Positions 44,198-53,608 of a stretch of 64,000 nt of DNA are shown here, piece after piece. This stretch comes from JACCYJ01 sp038198775 (GTDB lineage Bacteria > Actinomycetota > Actinomycetes > Propionibacteriales > Nocardioidaceae), in the NCBI GenBank assembly GCA_038198775.1, contig JBBPZV010000038.1, positions 124,001 through 188,000 on the forward strand, given 5' to 3'. Positions within the stretch are counted from its first letter, which is position 1. Each line of letters opens with the position of its first letter. A model generated the notes under the pieces. That model did no database searches and was not told the DNA's origin. It saw only the letters and a list, made by a program, of their open reading frames with translations. The translations under genes were made by a program, and so were the position numbers.

Positions 44198-45664
44198 TCA
44201 CACCGCGTCGGAAAGGGAGACCAGCTCTTCGAGCGCGTCGGTGAGGTAGCCGATGAGGTTCCAGACGTCGGGCACCATCTCGCGGCAGGCGATGATCCCG
44301 AAGTCGAGCTTTCCGTCGTAGCTGAACAGCGTGAGGTTGAGGCCGCCGGTGAGGTCGGTCACCGCCGAGACCGGATATATCCCCTCCACCCGCGCCCCCG
44401 CGACGAACAACGGGAGCTGCGGACCGGGCACGTTGGACACGAACAGGTTGAACGGCGGACCCGGCGCGGTCACCAGCCGAAACAACGCCCGCGATGCCAA
44501 GGCGGACAGCGCGGTGGGGATGACCTCGCTGGCGTCCTGCAGGATCGTTGCCGGGACCGCCTCGAAGCTCTGCTTGGCGCTCACCATCGACGTCGCGACG
44601 GCCGACAGGCGCTCGGCCGGATCGGCCACCTGCGTCGGAAGCTGGGCCAGCATGACCGAGATGTGGTTGCCGGCGTCCCCGGTTTCGTCCTGGGCGCGGA
44701 TGGACACGGGCACGGCCGCCACCAGGGGGATCGCAGGCAACGCGTCGTGGTCCAGCAGCCACCGCCGCAGCGCCGTCGTGGCCATGGCCATCACGACGTC
44801 GTTGACGGTCAGGCCAAAGGTGTTCTTGACCTGCTTGACCTCGGCCAGCCGAACCGACCCGTACCCGATGCGACGGTGCGCGGTGATGGCGCCGTTGAAC
44901 GGGGTCCTGGGTGCGGTGAAGTCTCGAGCCGGGGCCTGCCGCCGGCGGACGTGACGGTCGGCCAACGACGCGACGGTGCCCGCGAGGTCGCTCAGCGACC
45001 GCACCCCCGGCAGGTTCGCCACGCCTGGCAGGTCGATCAGATGGGGGGCCGTGTGCGGCAGGTTGGCGAGCACCCGCGCGGTGGTCAGCGCGCTGTCGGC
45101 GATGCCGCGGGAGAGCAGCGCCGCCGGACCCGGCAGCGGGTCGGGTCGCCACTCCTGTTCGGGCTGCTCCACCTGGCGGGGCTCGACGGTGACGTCCAAC
45201 ACCGCCGCGAGGATCTCAGCGCCGGAGATGCCGTCGATCATCGCGTGGTGCAGCTTGGCGTACACCGCAACCTTGCCGCCGTGGACACCTTGCACCAGGT
45301 ACGCCTCCCACAGCGGACGCGACCGGTCCAGGGAACGGGCGTGGATCCGCGAGACCTGCTCGCTGACCTGTTGGGGGTCGCCCGGCGCGGGCAGCCCGAT
45401 CTCCCGGAGGTGGTACTCGAGGTCGAACTGCGGGTCGTCCACCCAGTACGGGACGCCCAGGGACAACGGCACCTCGACCAGGCGCTGACGCAGCATCGGC
45501 ACCAGGTGCAGCCTGGTCGCCCACAGGTCACGAAAAACCTCGAAGCTGAGCGTGCCACCGGGTGTGGTCGCCGGGTCGAGGGTAAGCAGCGCCCCGACGT
45601 GACCCGTCGTCGTCGTGCTCTCGACGTTGAGGAACTGGGCGTCGAGCGACGTGAGCTGTTCCAC
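44198..45664 (-). CDS. WS/DGAT-family O-acyltransferase
   Basis: This 488-residue enzyme starts VEQLTSLDAQFLNVE, the usual N-terminus of wax ester synthase/diacylglycerol acyltransferases. It has the catalytic HHAMIDG (HHxxxDG) at about residues 134-140 and the second motif VNDVVMAMATTALRRWL. FNLFVSNVPGPQLPL (the SNVPGP segment) lies near the C-terminus. It esterifies fatty acyl-CoA onto diacylglycerol or a fatty alcohol to make storage lipid. The GTG at 45664 follows GGAGGA; the upstream TTG at 45694 is less likely. Confidence 0.88.
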   Translation of the reverse strand: MEQLTSLDAQFLNVESTTTTGHVGALLTLDPATTPGGTLSFEVFRDLWATRLHLVPMLRQRLVEVPLSLGVPYWVDDPQFDLEYHLREIGLPAPGDPQQVSEQVSRIHARSLDRSRPLWEAYLVQGVHGGKVAVYAKLHHAMIDGISGAEILAAVLDVTVEPRQVEQPEQEWRPDPLPGPAALLSRGIADSALTTARVLANLPHTAPHLIDLPGVANLPGVRSLSDLAGTVASLADRHVRRRQAPARDFTAPRTPFNGAITAHRRIGYGSVRLAEVKQVKNTFGLTVNDVVMAMATTALRRWLLDHDALPAIPLVAAVPVSIRAQDETGDAGNHISVMLAQLPTQVADPAERLSAVATSMVSAKQSFEAVPATILQDASEVIPTALSALASRALFRLVTAPGPPFNLFVSNVPGPQLPLFVAGARVEGIYPVSAVTDLTGGLNLTLFSYDGKLDFGIIACREMVPDVWNLIGYLTDALEELVSLSDAV

Positions 45665-45750
45665 TGGGTCCTCCGGCGGGTGAGCGTACGCCAAGCCGAC
45701 GCCGCCAGCGAGAGCCGGAGAGCGGAGCGAGGCAATGACAGCCGTGGGTC

Positions 45751-46329
45751 GTGGCGCGGTCGCACTCGGTGCGCGGCGAGCTGGTGCTGCTGCGGCGCAC
45801 CGGGCGGGAGGCGCTGCGTGCCGCCGCCCGGCCCAGGCGAATCCTGGTCGGCGGGCTCGGGCTGGGTTACACCGTACGAGCCCTGCTGGCCGACGCGCGG
45901 GTCGAGCGGGTCGTCGTCGCCGAGATCGAACCGGCCGTCGTGCGCTGGCTGCGACGCGGCCTCGTGCCGGAGATGTCCGGACTCCTCGACGACCCCCGTG
46001 TCGACGTCCGCGTTCTGGATGTCCGAAAGCTGCTGGGCGCTACCGAACCGGGCGGTTTCGACGCCGTACTGCTCGACGTGGACAACGGGCCGGAGCAGCT
46101 CGTTCATGCCGGCAACGCGGCGCTGTACGGCGAGGCCGGCCTGGCGCTGTGCCTGTCGCGGTGCGCTGTGGACGGGATACTGGCGGTGTGGTCGGCCGGG
46201 ACGTCGTCGGTCTTGGCGACCTCCCTGGCGCGGGTTGCCGGCACCGCGTGGCAGGTGCCGCTCGCGGTCCGCCTGCAGGGGCGTGAGACTTCCCACCACG
46301 CGTACCTGGCTAGGCCGCCGCGTCGTTAG
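45751..46329 (+). CDS. Spermidine synthase-like SAM-binding protein
   Basis: This 192-residue Rossmann-fold protein has ILVGGLGLGYTVRALL (SAM or decarboxylated-SAM site), VVAEIEPAVVRW (acidic residue at the end of strand 2) and FDAVLLDVDNGPEQL. These match the actinobacterial spermidine-synthase-like family, which is shorter than true spermidine synthases and lacks their N-terminal beta domain. The GTG start is provisional. Enzymatic activity as an aminopropyltransferase is doubtful; a methyltransferase role is possible. It is followed after 10 bases by fumC. Confidence 0.72.
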   Translation: MARSHSVRGELVLLRRTGREALRAAARPRRILVGGLGLGYTVRALLADARVERVVVAEIEPAVVRWLRRGLVPEMSGLLDDPRVDVRVLDVRKLLGATEPGGFDAVLLDVDNGPEQLVHAGNAALYGEAGLALCLSRCAVDGILAVWSAGTSSVLATSLARVAGTAWQVPLAVRLQGRETSHHAYLARPPRR

Positions 46330-46332
46330 GGT
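46327..46332 (+). promoter_or_regulatory. Probable -10 element for fumC
   Basis: TAGGGT is followed by 7 bases and the fumC ATG, consistent with a leaderless transcript. The same hexamer and spacing occur at 41242-41247 before the decayed fumC copy. Confidence 0.45.
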
Positions 46333-46339
46333 CGAGGAC

Positions 46340-47728
46340 ATGGCCGATGACTACCGGATCGAGTCCGACACGATGGGTCAGGTTCGAGTACCCGCAACGG
46401 CGCTCTGGCGGGCCCAGACTCAACGGGCGGTGGAGAACTTCCCGATCTCGGGGACGACGCTGGAGCCCTCGTTGATAGCGGCGCTGGCATCGGTCAAGGG
46501 TGCGGCCGCCACGGTGAACGCCGACCTGGGCGTGCTGGAGCCGGAGGTCGCGAAGGCGATCTCCGCCGCTGCCGCCGAGGTCGCCGCGGGCCGACATGAC
46601 GAGCAGTTCCCGATCGACGTCTTCCAGACCGGGTCCGGGACGTCATCGAACATGAACGCCAACGAGGTGATCGCCACCCTCGCCACCTCGGTCCTGGGCC
46701 GGCCGGTGCACCCCAACGACCACGTGAACGCCAGCCAGTCCAGCAACGACGTGTTCCCCACCGCGATCCATGTCGCCGCGGCCCGGGCCGTGGTACGAGA
46801 CCTGCAACCGGCGCTGCGAGTCCTGGCGGACGCGCTCGGGTCCAAGGCGGCTGAGTTCGCCGACGTGGTCAAGTCGGGGCGCACCCACCTGATGGACGCG
46901 ACCCCCGTCACGCTGGGCCAGGAGTTCGGCGGCTACGCCAGCCAGGTCTCGTACGGCAGCGAGCGACTGGACTCCGCGCTGCCGCGCGTGGCGGAGCTGC
47001 CGCTGGGCGGCACCGCGGTCGGCACCGGAATCAACACCCCGCCGGGCTTCGCCCCGCGAGTGATCGAGCGGCTCGCGGCCGAGATGGAGCTGCCGCTCAC
47101 CGAGGCGCGCGACCACTTCGAGGCGCAGGGCGCAAGAGACGGGCTCGTCGAGCTCTCCGGCCAGCTGCGCACGGTTGCGGTCAGCCTCACCAAGATCTGC
47201 AACGACCTGCGGTGGATGGGATCGGGTCCGACCGCCGGCCTCGGCGAGATCACGCTGCCCGACCTGCAGCCGGGCTCCAGCATCATGCCCGGCAAGGTCA
47301 ACCCGGTGCTGCCCGAGGCCACCTTGATGGTGTGCGCCCAGGTCATCGGCAACGACGCCGCGATCGTGTTCGCCGGAGCGTCGGGGGCCTTCGAGCTCAA
47401 CGTGATGATGCCGGTGATCGCCCGCTGCCTGCTGGAGTCGCTGCGCCTGCTCAGCAACGCGGCCCGGCTGCTGGCCGAGCGGTGTGTGGAGGGAGTCGTC
47501 GCTCAGGCAGCGCGCTGCCGGTCGTACGCCGAGTCCTCACCGTCGATCGTGACCCCGCTGAACCCGCTGATCGGATACGAGGCGGCCGCCCAGATCGCCA
47601 AGCAGGCGATCTCCGAGCGGAGACCGATCCGCGAGGTGGTCCTCGAGCGCGGGTACGTGGACCGGGGCGAGCTTAGCCTGGCCCAGCTCGACGAGGCGCT
47701 GGACGTCATGCGCATGACACACCCCTGA
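46340..47728 (+). CDS. fumC: Class II fumarate hydratase
   Basis: This 462-residue iron-independent fumarase interconverts fumarate and malate. It shows TGSGTSSNMNANEV, the SQSSNDVFPT segment, GRTHLMDATPVTLGQE (His of the catalytic site), and the family signature GSSIMPGKVNP, whose preceding loop holds the catalytic Ser. The ATG at 46340 gives the normal length; the open frame continues far upstream but only as an antisense shadow of the acyltransferase gene. A damaged copy of its first ~110 codons lies 5 kb upstream. Confidence 0.94.
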   Translation: MADDYRIESDTMGQVRVPATALWRAQTQRAVENFPISGTTLEPSLIAALASVKGAAATVNADLGVLEPEVAKAISAAAAEVAAGRHDEQFPIDVFQTGSGTSSNMNANEVIATLATSVLGRPVHPNDHVNASQSSNDVFPTAIHVAAARAVVRDLQPALRVLADALGSKAAEFADVVKSGRTHLMDATPVTLGQEFGGYASQVSYGSERLDSALPRVAELPLGGTAVGTGINTPPGFAPRVIERLAAEMELPLTEARDHFEAQGARDGLVELSGQLRTVAVSLTKICNDLRWMGSGPTAGLGEITLPDLQPGSSIMPGKVNPVLPEATLMVCAQVIGNDAAIVFAGASGAFELNVMMPVIARCLLESLRLLSNAARLLAERCVEGVVAQAARCRSYAESSPSIVTPLNPLIGYEAAAQIAKQAISERRPIREVVLERGYVDRGELSLAQLDEALDVMRMTHP

Positions 47729-47740
47729 CGGCCGGCCCGG

Positions 47741-47823
47741 CGTACTTCCCATGGCCGAGCATCACTCCCAATGGGATGTGCGCCATTGGCAGTGTTGCTA
47801 TCCCAGGTGAACATGGGATAGCG
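47741..47823. repeat. Dispersed palindromic element, copy B (full form)
   Basis: This ~83-base element begins CGTACTTCCCATGG, contains an inverted pair CCAATGG / CCATTGG (47768-47774 and 47783-47789), and ends in a perfect 9-bp inverted repeat GCTATCCCA / TGGGATAGC (47797-47805 and 47814-47822) around GGTGAACA. It lies between the convergent 3' ends of fumC and the DUF2079 gene, and aligns end to end with the reverse complement of 60857-60943. Confidence 0.8.
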
Positions 47824-47830
47824 GCAACCC

Positions 47831-49294
47831 TCAGCCCACCCGGCGGGCCAGGTCGTATCCGGCGCGGGTGTAGACGTCGCGGTAGCGCACACCGGGATGC
47901 CGCTGCTCGGCCAGCGTCGCCGCGTCCGGCGGCAGCCCGGGCCAGCCCGCCGTCGCGTCGACCAGGACGAACTGCGGCGTCACGCCGGGGTTGTCGTTGC
48001 CGATGAAATAGACGGTCCGGTCGCCGGCGAGCTGGGTGATCAGGCCGATGTCGGTCTCGACGCTGGCCCCGACCGGGATCCGCGCCAGCACCGCCTCGGC
48101 CGCCGCGGCGCGCGGGCTCGGCTGGTACGTCTGCGGGTCGAGCAGGTCGCGGAACGGGAACTGCATGCACAGCACCAGCGCGACCCCAACCACCAGCGCG
48201 GGCACGTGCCCGGCGTACGTCCGCAACCAGCGCCACCGGCCGCGGCGGGCGCGGACGACACCGTCGACCAGCGCGATGAACACGATCGGCATCAGCGTCA
48301 GCGAGTAGTGCCAGTCGGTGCCCCAGTAGTACGGGTTGTCGCCCAGGAACCGCCAAGCCAGCGTCGGGACGGCGAGCAGGACGAACGGCGACCAAAGCGC
48401 CATCAGCCCGGTGATGCCGAGGGCCAGCACGACGGTCTCGATCTTGTCCGCCGGGCTCACCAGCTGCGCCGGCACCGCGCTCAGCCGATCCAGCAGCGAA
48501 GCCGAGCCGGAGCCACCGAGCTTCGACCAGTAGTCGTAGCCACCGTGGGGATTGAACGCCGGTACGACCACGACCACGGTGACCACGAAGCCCGCCAGCC
48601 CGCCCGCGACCAGGGCAGCGCCCCAGCGCCGGGCGCCGGCGACGAGCAGGCACAGGCCCAGGGCGGCCACGGTGAAACCGAAGTCCTCCTTGACCAGCAG
48701 CAGCAGGCCCGACCACAGCGCGACCCGCCCCCAGCGGCAGCTCAGGTACGCCTCACCGGCGAGCGCCAGCAGTGGAGCCGCGAGGCAGACCTCGTGGAAG
48801 TCGAAGTTGATCGCGGACTGGATGCCCCAGGAGAGGCCGTACGCGACCGCGACCGCGAGCCCAGCGGCGCCGCCGAGGTGGCGCATCGCCGTCCGCGCCA
48901 CCACCGCCACCGAGAACCCCACCAGCAGCGCCTGCCCGACCAGGAGCGTCGCCGGGTCGGGAAACACCCGGTAGAAGGGCGCGAAGACGACGAGCAGCGG
49001 GCTGAAGTGGTCACCCAGCAGGTTGAAGCCGGGGCCCTTGACGTCGACGACCGGCAGCCCCAGGTCGGCATAGCCGCGGATCGCCTGCTCGAAGATGGCG
49101 ATGTCCCACGACCTGGTTGCGAGACGGTGCAGCCGGGCCAGCGACAGCACCGCGTAGACGACGCTGAAGCCGGTGGCCAGCAGGTACGGCAGGGCCGCTC
49201 CGGTCCGCGCGCGCTCCGTGACCGCCGTCGCCCCGCGCGCCGCAGCCCTGCCGGCGGTGTCGACGGCCGCCACGCCTACTGCCGATCCGCGCAT
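47831..49294 (-). CDS. DUF2079 family polytopic membrane protein
   Basis: This 487-residue protein has about 10-11 hydrophobic segments. The conserved region SWDIAIFEQAIRGYADLG followed by FNLLGDHFSPLLV is the signature of DUF2079, a family that looks like GT-C-type membrane glycosyltransferases; activity is not established. A C-terminal soluble part (~390-487) contains DIGLITQLAGDRTVYF. The start at 49294 leaves a ~30-residue cytosolic N-terminus; later starts are possible. Confidence 0.82.
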   Translation of the reverse strand: MRGSAVGVAAVDTAGRAAARGATAVTERARTGAALPYLLATGFSVVYAVLSLARLHRLATRSWDIAIFEQAIRGYADLGLPVVDVKGPGFNLLGDHFSPLLVVFAPFYRVFPDPATLLVGQALLVGFSVAVVARTAMRHLGGAAGLAVAVAYGLSWGIQSAINFDFHEVCLAAPLLALAGEAYLSCRWGRVALWSGLLLLVKEDFGFTVAALGLCLLVAGARRWGAALVAGGLAGFVVTVVVVVPAFNPHGGYDYWSKLGGSGSASLLDRLSAVPAQLVSPADKIETVVLALGITGLMALWSPFVLLAVPTLAWRFLGDNPYYWGTDWHYSLTLMPIVFIALVDGVVRARRGRWRWLRTYAGHVPALVVGVALVLCMQFPFRDLLDPQTYQPSPRAAAAEAVLARIPVGASVETDIGLITQLAGDRTVYFIGNDNPGVTPQFVLVDATAGWPGLPPDAATLAEQRHPGVRYRDVYTRAGYDLARRVG

Positions 49295-49334
49295 CGTCGC
49301 GACCGCACCCGCGTCATGTCACGATTGTGCGCGC

Positions 49335-50072
49335 TCAGTACCAGCCGTTGGCGGCCTTGAACGCCTCGGCGCCGCACGGGCTGCCGTACGACGACGCGAT
49401 GTAGCCGAGTCCCCAGGCGATCTGGGTCGCCGGGTTGGTGCGCCAGTCCGCTCCTGCGGCCGCCATCTTCTCCGCCGGCAGGGCCTGTGGGATCCCGTAC
49501 GCACCACTGGACGCGTTGGTCGCCGACGGGTTCCAGCCGCTCTCCCCTGCCCACAGCTGGTCCAGGCAGGGGAACTCCGCCGCGGACCAGCCGAACTGTC
49601 CGAGCATGGCCTGGGCGATGGCTCTGGGGTCGGCGGGGACCGTCACGACCCGCTTCGGCTTGGGCCTGGGCTTGGGAGCGATGGCAGCGGCCCCGCTGCG
49701 GCCGCCGACCTCACGGATCGGCCGAAGCTGCGACGCCCTCGACGCCCGCTTCGGCTTCGGCAGCGCGGGCCGCGCACTGTCCCGGCTGATCGAACGGTCG
49801 GTCAGCGGCAGCGCGCTGCGCGGACCCGCCGACATGGCGGGGGGGTGGTTCCGGGCGCCCGGCTGCGACGAGCCGCTCTCCGCCGTTGCCGATGTCCCCA
49901 CCACCGAGGCCAGCAGGCCGGCGGCGGCGGTGAAGACGACCGCCTGTGCGTTCAGCCGGCGCGGGTCCCGACGACGTCGCCGGTGGGGGTCACCGGAGGC
50001 ATGCCGGCCGGGTGGACAAGAATCTCGGGACACGCGGGAACTTCTTCCGATCGGTGCGGGGGGTCGGTACAC
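49335..50072 (-). CDS. Secreted lytic transglycosylase-like protein
   Basis: About 245 residues. A very basic N-terminal region precedes a hydrophobic export segment (AVVFTAAAGLLASVVG, residues ~45-60). A long Pro/Lys/Arg-rich linker (~65-150) leads to a C-terminal lysozyme-like domain: FPCLDQLWAGESGWNPSATNASSGAYGIPQALP, with the catalytic Glu in WAGESGW, ending in IAWGLGYIASSYGSPCGA. Such proteins cut peptidoglycan glycan strands during growth. The start is uncertain: the GTG at 50072 gives an unusually long basic leader and a later start may be used. Confidence 0.78.
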   Translation of the reverse strand: MYRPPAPIGRSSRVSRDSCPPGRHASGDPHRRRRRDPRRLNAQAVVFTAAAGLLASVVGTSATAESGSSQPGARNHPPAMSAGPRSALPLTDRSISRDSARPALPKPKRASRASQLRPIREVGGRSGAAAIAPKPRPKPKRVVTVPADPRAIAQAMLGQFGWSAAEFPCLDQLWAGESGWNPSATNASSGAYGIPQALPAEKMAAAGADWRTNPATQIAWGLGYIASSYGSPCGAEAFKAANGWY

Positions 50073-50149
50073 CCTGCACCACGGCGGCGACCGTTATCAA
50101 TTCGAGACCTTCGCCGAGTCGGTCGCACCGCCCCTGCGGCGCCGTGGCC

Positions 50150-51238
50150 TCAGGTGGAAAGCCGCTCTCCTGTGCTGAGCGAGAACATGTGGACGTTGTC
50201 GGGGTCCACGCACAGGTTGAGCGTGCCGCCTCGCTTCGGCACCGTCCGGGCCTCGTGGCGCGCGATCACGGTCTGCGCCTCGCCGTCTTGCTCGACGGTG
50301 GCGTAGACGTACGCGTCGGCGCCCAGCTCCTCGACGACCTCGACCGTTGTCTGCAGGCCCGCCTCGCCCTCTTGGATGGGGCGGAAAGCCTCCGGGCGGA
50401 CCCCCAGCACCAGCTCCTTGTCGTTGCCGAGCGAGTCGCTGGCGCCTCGCGGCAGCGGCACCGTCAGCGTGCCCAGCTGGGCGCCCTGCGGGGTGATCGG
50501 CACCGTGAACAGGTTCATCGCCGGTGAACCGATGAAACCGGCCACGAACGAGTTGACCGGCTTGTCGTAGAGGTTGAGGGGCGTGTCGACCTGCTGCAGC
50601 AGCCCGTCCTTGAGCACAGCGACCCGGTCGCCCATCGTCATCGCCTCTACCTGGTCATGGGTGACGTAGACGGTGGTGATCCCGAGCCGGCGCTGCAGGG
50701 AGGCGATCTGCGCCCGGGTGGACACCCGGAGCTTCGCGTCGAGGTTGGACAGCGGCTCGTCCATCAAGAACACCTGCGGCTCCCGTACGATCGCCCGGCC
50801 CATGGCGACGCGCTGGCGCTGGCCGCCGGACAGCGCCTTGGGCTTGCGGTCGACGTAGTCCTCGAGCCCGAGCAGCTTTGCCGCCTCGCCCACCCGCCGG
50901 GCGCGCTCGTCCTTGCTGATCCCGGCCATCTTCAGCGCGAAGCCCATGTTGTCGCCGACACTCATGTGGGGGTACAGCGCATAGTTCTGGAAGACCATCG
51001 CAATGTCGCGGTCCTTCGGCGCCATGTTGGTGACGTCTCGCTCGCCGATGCGGATCTGCCCGCTGCTGACGTGCTCCAGCCCCGCCAGCATGCGCAGCGA
51101 CGTCGACTTGCCGCAGCCGGAGGGCCCGACGAGCACCATGAACTCGGCGTCGTGGATGTCCAGGTCCAGCTTGTCGATCGTGGCCACCTCGGCGCCTGGG
51201 TAGATGCAGGACGCCTGGTCGTACGTGACCTCAGCCAT
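50150..51238 (-). CDS. Carbohydrate ABC transporter ATP-binding protein (MsiK/UgpC type)
   Basis: This 362-residue ATPase has Walker A GPSGCGKS, Q-loop MVFQNYALYPHMSVGDN, signature LSGGQRQRVAMGRAI, Walker B VFLMDEPLSNLD and switch VTHDQVEAMTMG. The C-terminal ~125 residues form the OB-like regulatory domain (GFIGSPAMNLF, LGVRPEAF). No permease or binding-protein genes are nearby, so it is likely the shared ATPase for several sugar transporters, as MsiK is in Streptomyces. The ATG follows AAGGGA. A short inverted repeat CCGGCA/TGCCGG (51254-51271) lies in its leader. Confidence 0.9.
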   Translation of the reverse strand: MAEVTYDQASCIYPGAEVATIDKLDLDIHDAEFMVLVGPSGCGKSTSLRMLAGLEHVSSGQIRIGERDVTNMAPKDRDIAMVFQNYALYPHMSVGDNMGFALKMAGISKDERARRVGEAAKLLGLEDYVDRKPKALSGGQRQRVAMGRAIVREPQVFLMDEPLSNLDAKLRVSTRAQIASLQRRLGITTVYVTHDQVEAMTMGDRVAVLKDGLLQQVDTPLNLYDKPVNSFVAGFIGSPAMNLFTVPITPQGAQLGTLTVPLPRGASDSLGNDKELVLGVRPEAFRPIQEGEAGLQTTVEVVEELGADAYVYATVEQDGEAQTVIARHEARTVPKRGGTLNLCVDPDNVHMFSLSTGERLST

Positions 51239-51342
51239 GTGGGTATCCCTTCACCGGCAGGTACGTGCCGGACGGTCCGTCGTGAAAGGTTGACTGCCCC
51301 ACCTCAGCGGAGCCGGACCAGCCGCGTCAAGCCGGCACGTGG

Positions 51343-52653
51343 TCAGAGCGAGACGTCCTCGAGCATGTCGGTGACGAGCGCGGCGATCGGCGAGCGCTCG
51401 GAGCGGGTCAACGTGACGTGGGAGAACAGCGGGTGGCCCTTGAGCTTCTCCACCACCGCGACGACTCCGTCGTAGCGACCGACCCGCAGGTTGTCGCGCT
51501 GCGCCACGTCGTGGGTGAGCACCACCTTGGAGTTCGCACCCACCCGGGACAAGACCGTGAGCAGCACGTTGCGCTCCAACGACTGAGCCTCGTCGACGAT
51601 GACGAACGCGTCGTGCAGCGAGCGCCCCCGGACGTGGGTCAGCGGGAGCACCTCGAGCATCCCGCGGTCGAGGACCTCGTCGATGACGTCGGCGGAGGAC
51701 ACCGCACCCAACGTGTCGAACACCGCCTGCGCCCAGGGCTGCATCTTTTCCGACTCGTTGCCGGGCAGGTAGCCGAGGTCTTGGCCGCCGACCGCGTACA
51801 ACGGCCGGAACACTACGACCTTCTTGTGCTGACGCCGCTCCAGGACCGCTTCCAGGCCGGCGCACAGCGCCAGTGCGGACTTGCCGGTCCCGGCCCTGCC
51901 GCCGAGCGAGACGATGCCCACCTCGGGGTCCAGCAGCAGGTCCAGCGCGACGCGCTGCTCGGCGGACCGTCCCCGCAGGCCGAACGCCTCCCGGTCACCT
52001 CGCACCAGGCGTACCCGCTTGTCCGGGCCGGCCCGGCCCAGCGCGCTGCCGCGGTCCGAGACCAGCACCACCCCGGTGTGGCACGGCAGGTCGCGGCCCT
52101 CGTCGAGGTCCACCACACCCTCGGCGTAGAGGAGGTCGATGTCGGCGCGGGCCACCTCCAGCTCCGCCATGCCGGTCCACCCCGCCTCGACCGCCAGCTC
52201 CGCGCGGTACTCCTCGGCGGCGATGCCGGCCGCGGCGGCCTTGACGCGCATCGGGAGGTCCTTGGACACCAAGGTGACGTACAGCCCGTCGGCCGCCAGG
52301 TTGCTGGCGACGGCCAGGATCCGGGTGTCGTTGTCGCCGAGCCGCAGGCCCGGGGGCAGCGAGTCGGGGCCGGAGTGGTTGAGCTCCACCCGGACGCTGC
52401 CGCCGGCGGCACCGACCGGGATCGGCTCGTCCAGTCGCCCGTAGCGCACCCGCAGCTCGTCGAGGTGGCGCAGCGCGGCGCGGGCGAAGTACCCCAGCTC
52501 GGGGTGCGCCCGCTTGGCCTCCAGCTCGGTGATGACCACCACCGGCAGCACCACGTCGTGCTCGTCGAACCTGCGCAGCGCACCCGGATCGGCCAGCAGC
52601 ACGCTGGTGTCGAGCACGTACGTGCGAGTGGTGCTGCCAGCAGAGTCAGCCAC
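51343..52653 (-). CDS. phoH: PIN-PhoH (PhoH2-type) ATPase/ribonuclease
   Basis: This 436-residue protein has an N-terminal PIN nuclease domain (YVLDTSVLLADPGAL with the first acidic metal ligand; GDNDTRILAVA and VTLVSKD later), then a PhoH helicase-like ATPase with Walker A GRAGTGKSALAL and Walker B FVIVDEAQSL. PhoH2 proteins unwind and cut RNA. The GTG at 52653 follows AAGGGGA and starts directly before the PIN domain; the longer frame upstream is not supported. It is followed on the same strand by no gene until the ABC ATPase. Confidence 0.9.
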   Translation of the reverse strand: MADSAGSTTRTYVLDTSVLLADPGALRRFDEHDVVLPVVVITELEAKRAHPELGYFARAALRHLDELRVRYGRLDEPIPVGAAGGSVRVELNHSGPDSLPPGLRLGDNDTRILAVASNLAADGLYVTLVSKDLPMRVKAAAAGIAAEEYRAELAVEAGWTGMAELEVARADIDLLYAEGVVDLDEGRDLPCHTGVVLVSDRGSALGRAGPDKRVRLVRGDREAFGLRGRSAEQRVALDLLLDPEVGIVSLGGRAGTGKSALALCAGLEAVLERRQHKKVVVFRPLYAVGGQDLGYLPGNESEKMQPWAQAVFDTLGAVSSADVIDEVLDRGMLEVLPLTHVRGRSLHDAFVIVDEAQSLERNVLLTVLSRVGANSKVVLTHDVAQRDNLRVGRYDGVVAVVEKLKGHPLFSHVTLTRSERSPIAALVTDMLEDVSL

Positions 52654-52742
52654 GCTGGTCCCCTTCCAAGCCGACGGGGCCGACGCTACGGCGCCGGTGG
52701 TGGTGAAGCCCTTCGACACGCCCGGCTGCGCGGGTGGGATGG

Positions 52743-53558
52743 TCAGTGGCCGAAGCGCCGCTCTCGTTCGGCGTACGCGCGCATTGCGCGCAGGAAGTCG
52801 ATGCGGCGGAAGTCCGGCCACAACGCCTCACAGAAGTAGAACTCGCTGTGGGCGCTCTGCCAGAGCAGGAACCCGGACAGGCGTTGCTCGCCGGAGGTGC
52901 GGATGACCAGGTCGGGGTCGGGCTGGCCCCTGGTGTAGAGGTGTTCGGCGATGTGTTCGACGTCCAGCAGGTCGGCCAGCTCCTCGATGGAGGTGCCCTT
53001 GCCGGCGTGCTCCTGGAGCAGCGAGCGGACCGCGTCGGTCAGCTCCCGCCGCCCCCCGTACCCGATCGCAAGGTTGACGGTGGTCCCCTCGATTCCCCGC
53101 GTCGACTCCTCCACCTCCTTCAGCCACTGTGCGGTGGAAGCCGGCAACAGGTCCAGCGAGCCGATCGGATGCACCCGCCAGCGCCCGTTCGCCCCGATCC
53201 GCGCAGCGACCTGCTCGATGATCGAGATCAGCGGTTCGAGCTCGCGCTGCGGCCGGTTCAGGTTGTCGGTCGAGAGCAGGTAGACGGTGACGATCTCCAC
53301 TCCCGCCTCGTCGCACCACCCCAGGAACTCCAGCAGCCGGTCGGCCCCGGCGCGGTGCCCGTCGGCGGTGACACCGCCGAAGGCGCGGGCCCAGCGCCGG
53401 TTGCCGTCGATCATCACCCCGACGTGCCGCGGTGACCGGGTGGGATCGATCCGGCGCTGGAGCCGGCGGGTGTACGCCGCGTACACGAGTCGCCGCAGCA
53501 CTCGCCGGGCTACCCGGCGGTGGGTCCGCGCGTTTGGGGGGATCGTCTCGGACATCAC
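52743..53558 (-). CDS. uppS: Cis-prenyltransferase (isoprenyl diphosphate synthase, UppS family)
   Basis: This 271-residue enzyme has the cis-prenyltransferase signatures HVGVMIDGNRRWAR (catalytic Asp), TVYLLSTDNLNRP, NLAIGYGGRRELTDA, PDLVIRTSGEQRLSGFLLWQ and FYFCEALWPDF. It condenses IPP onto an allylic diphosphate to make Z-polyprenyl carriers for cell-wall glycans. In M. tuberculosis the homologue in this neighbourhood (Rv1086) makes a short Z,E-farnesyl product, so the chain length here is uncertain. Divergent from the hemolysin III gene. Confidence 0.9.
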   Translation of the reverse strand: MMSETIPPNARTHRRVARRVLRRLVYAAYTRRLQRRIDPTRSPRHVGVMIDGNRRWARAFGGVTADGHRAGADRLLEFLGWCDEAGVEIVTVYLLSTDNLNRPQRELEPLISIIEQVAARIGANGRWRVHPIGSLDLLPASTAQWLKEVEESTRGIEGTTVNLAIGYGGRRELTDAVRSLLQEHAGKGTSIEELADLLDVEHIAEHLYTRGQPDPDLVIRTSGEQRLSGFLLWQSAHSEFYFCEALWPDFRRIDFLRAMRAYAERERRFGH

Positions 53559-53596
53559 GATGAGGCTACCGGCGAGGCGCAGGTTGTGTGGGCATC

Positions 53597-53602
53597 TACG
53601 CT
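53597..53602 (+). promoter_or_regulatory. Probable -10 element for the hemolysin III gene
   Basis: TACGCT fits TANNNT and is followed by 6 bases and a GTG without a ribosome site, suggesting a leaderless transcript and favouring the start at 53609 over 53588. Confidence 0.4.
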
Positions 53603-53608
53603 GGTCGC

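Noticed and set aside
44663..46339. Long N-terminal extension of fumC
   Set aside because: It is the shadow of the minus-strand acyltransferase and the preceding gene; the class II fumarase N-terminus begins at 46340.
49990..50160. Cyclic-di-AMP (ydaO-type) riboswitch upstream of the lytic transglycosylase gene
   Set aside because: This class often precedes actinobacterial cell-wall hydrolase genes, but I could not find its conserved core segments here.
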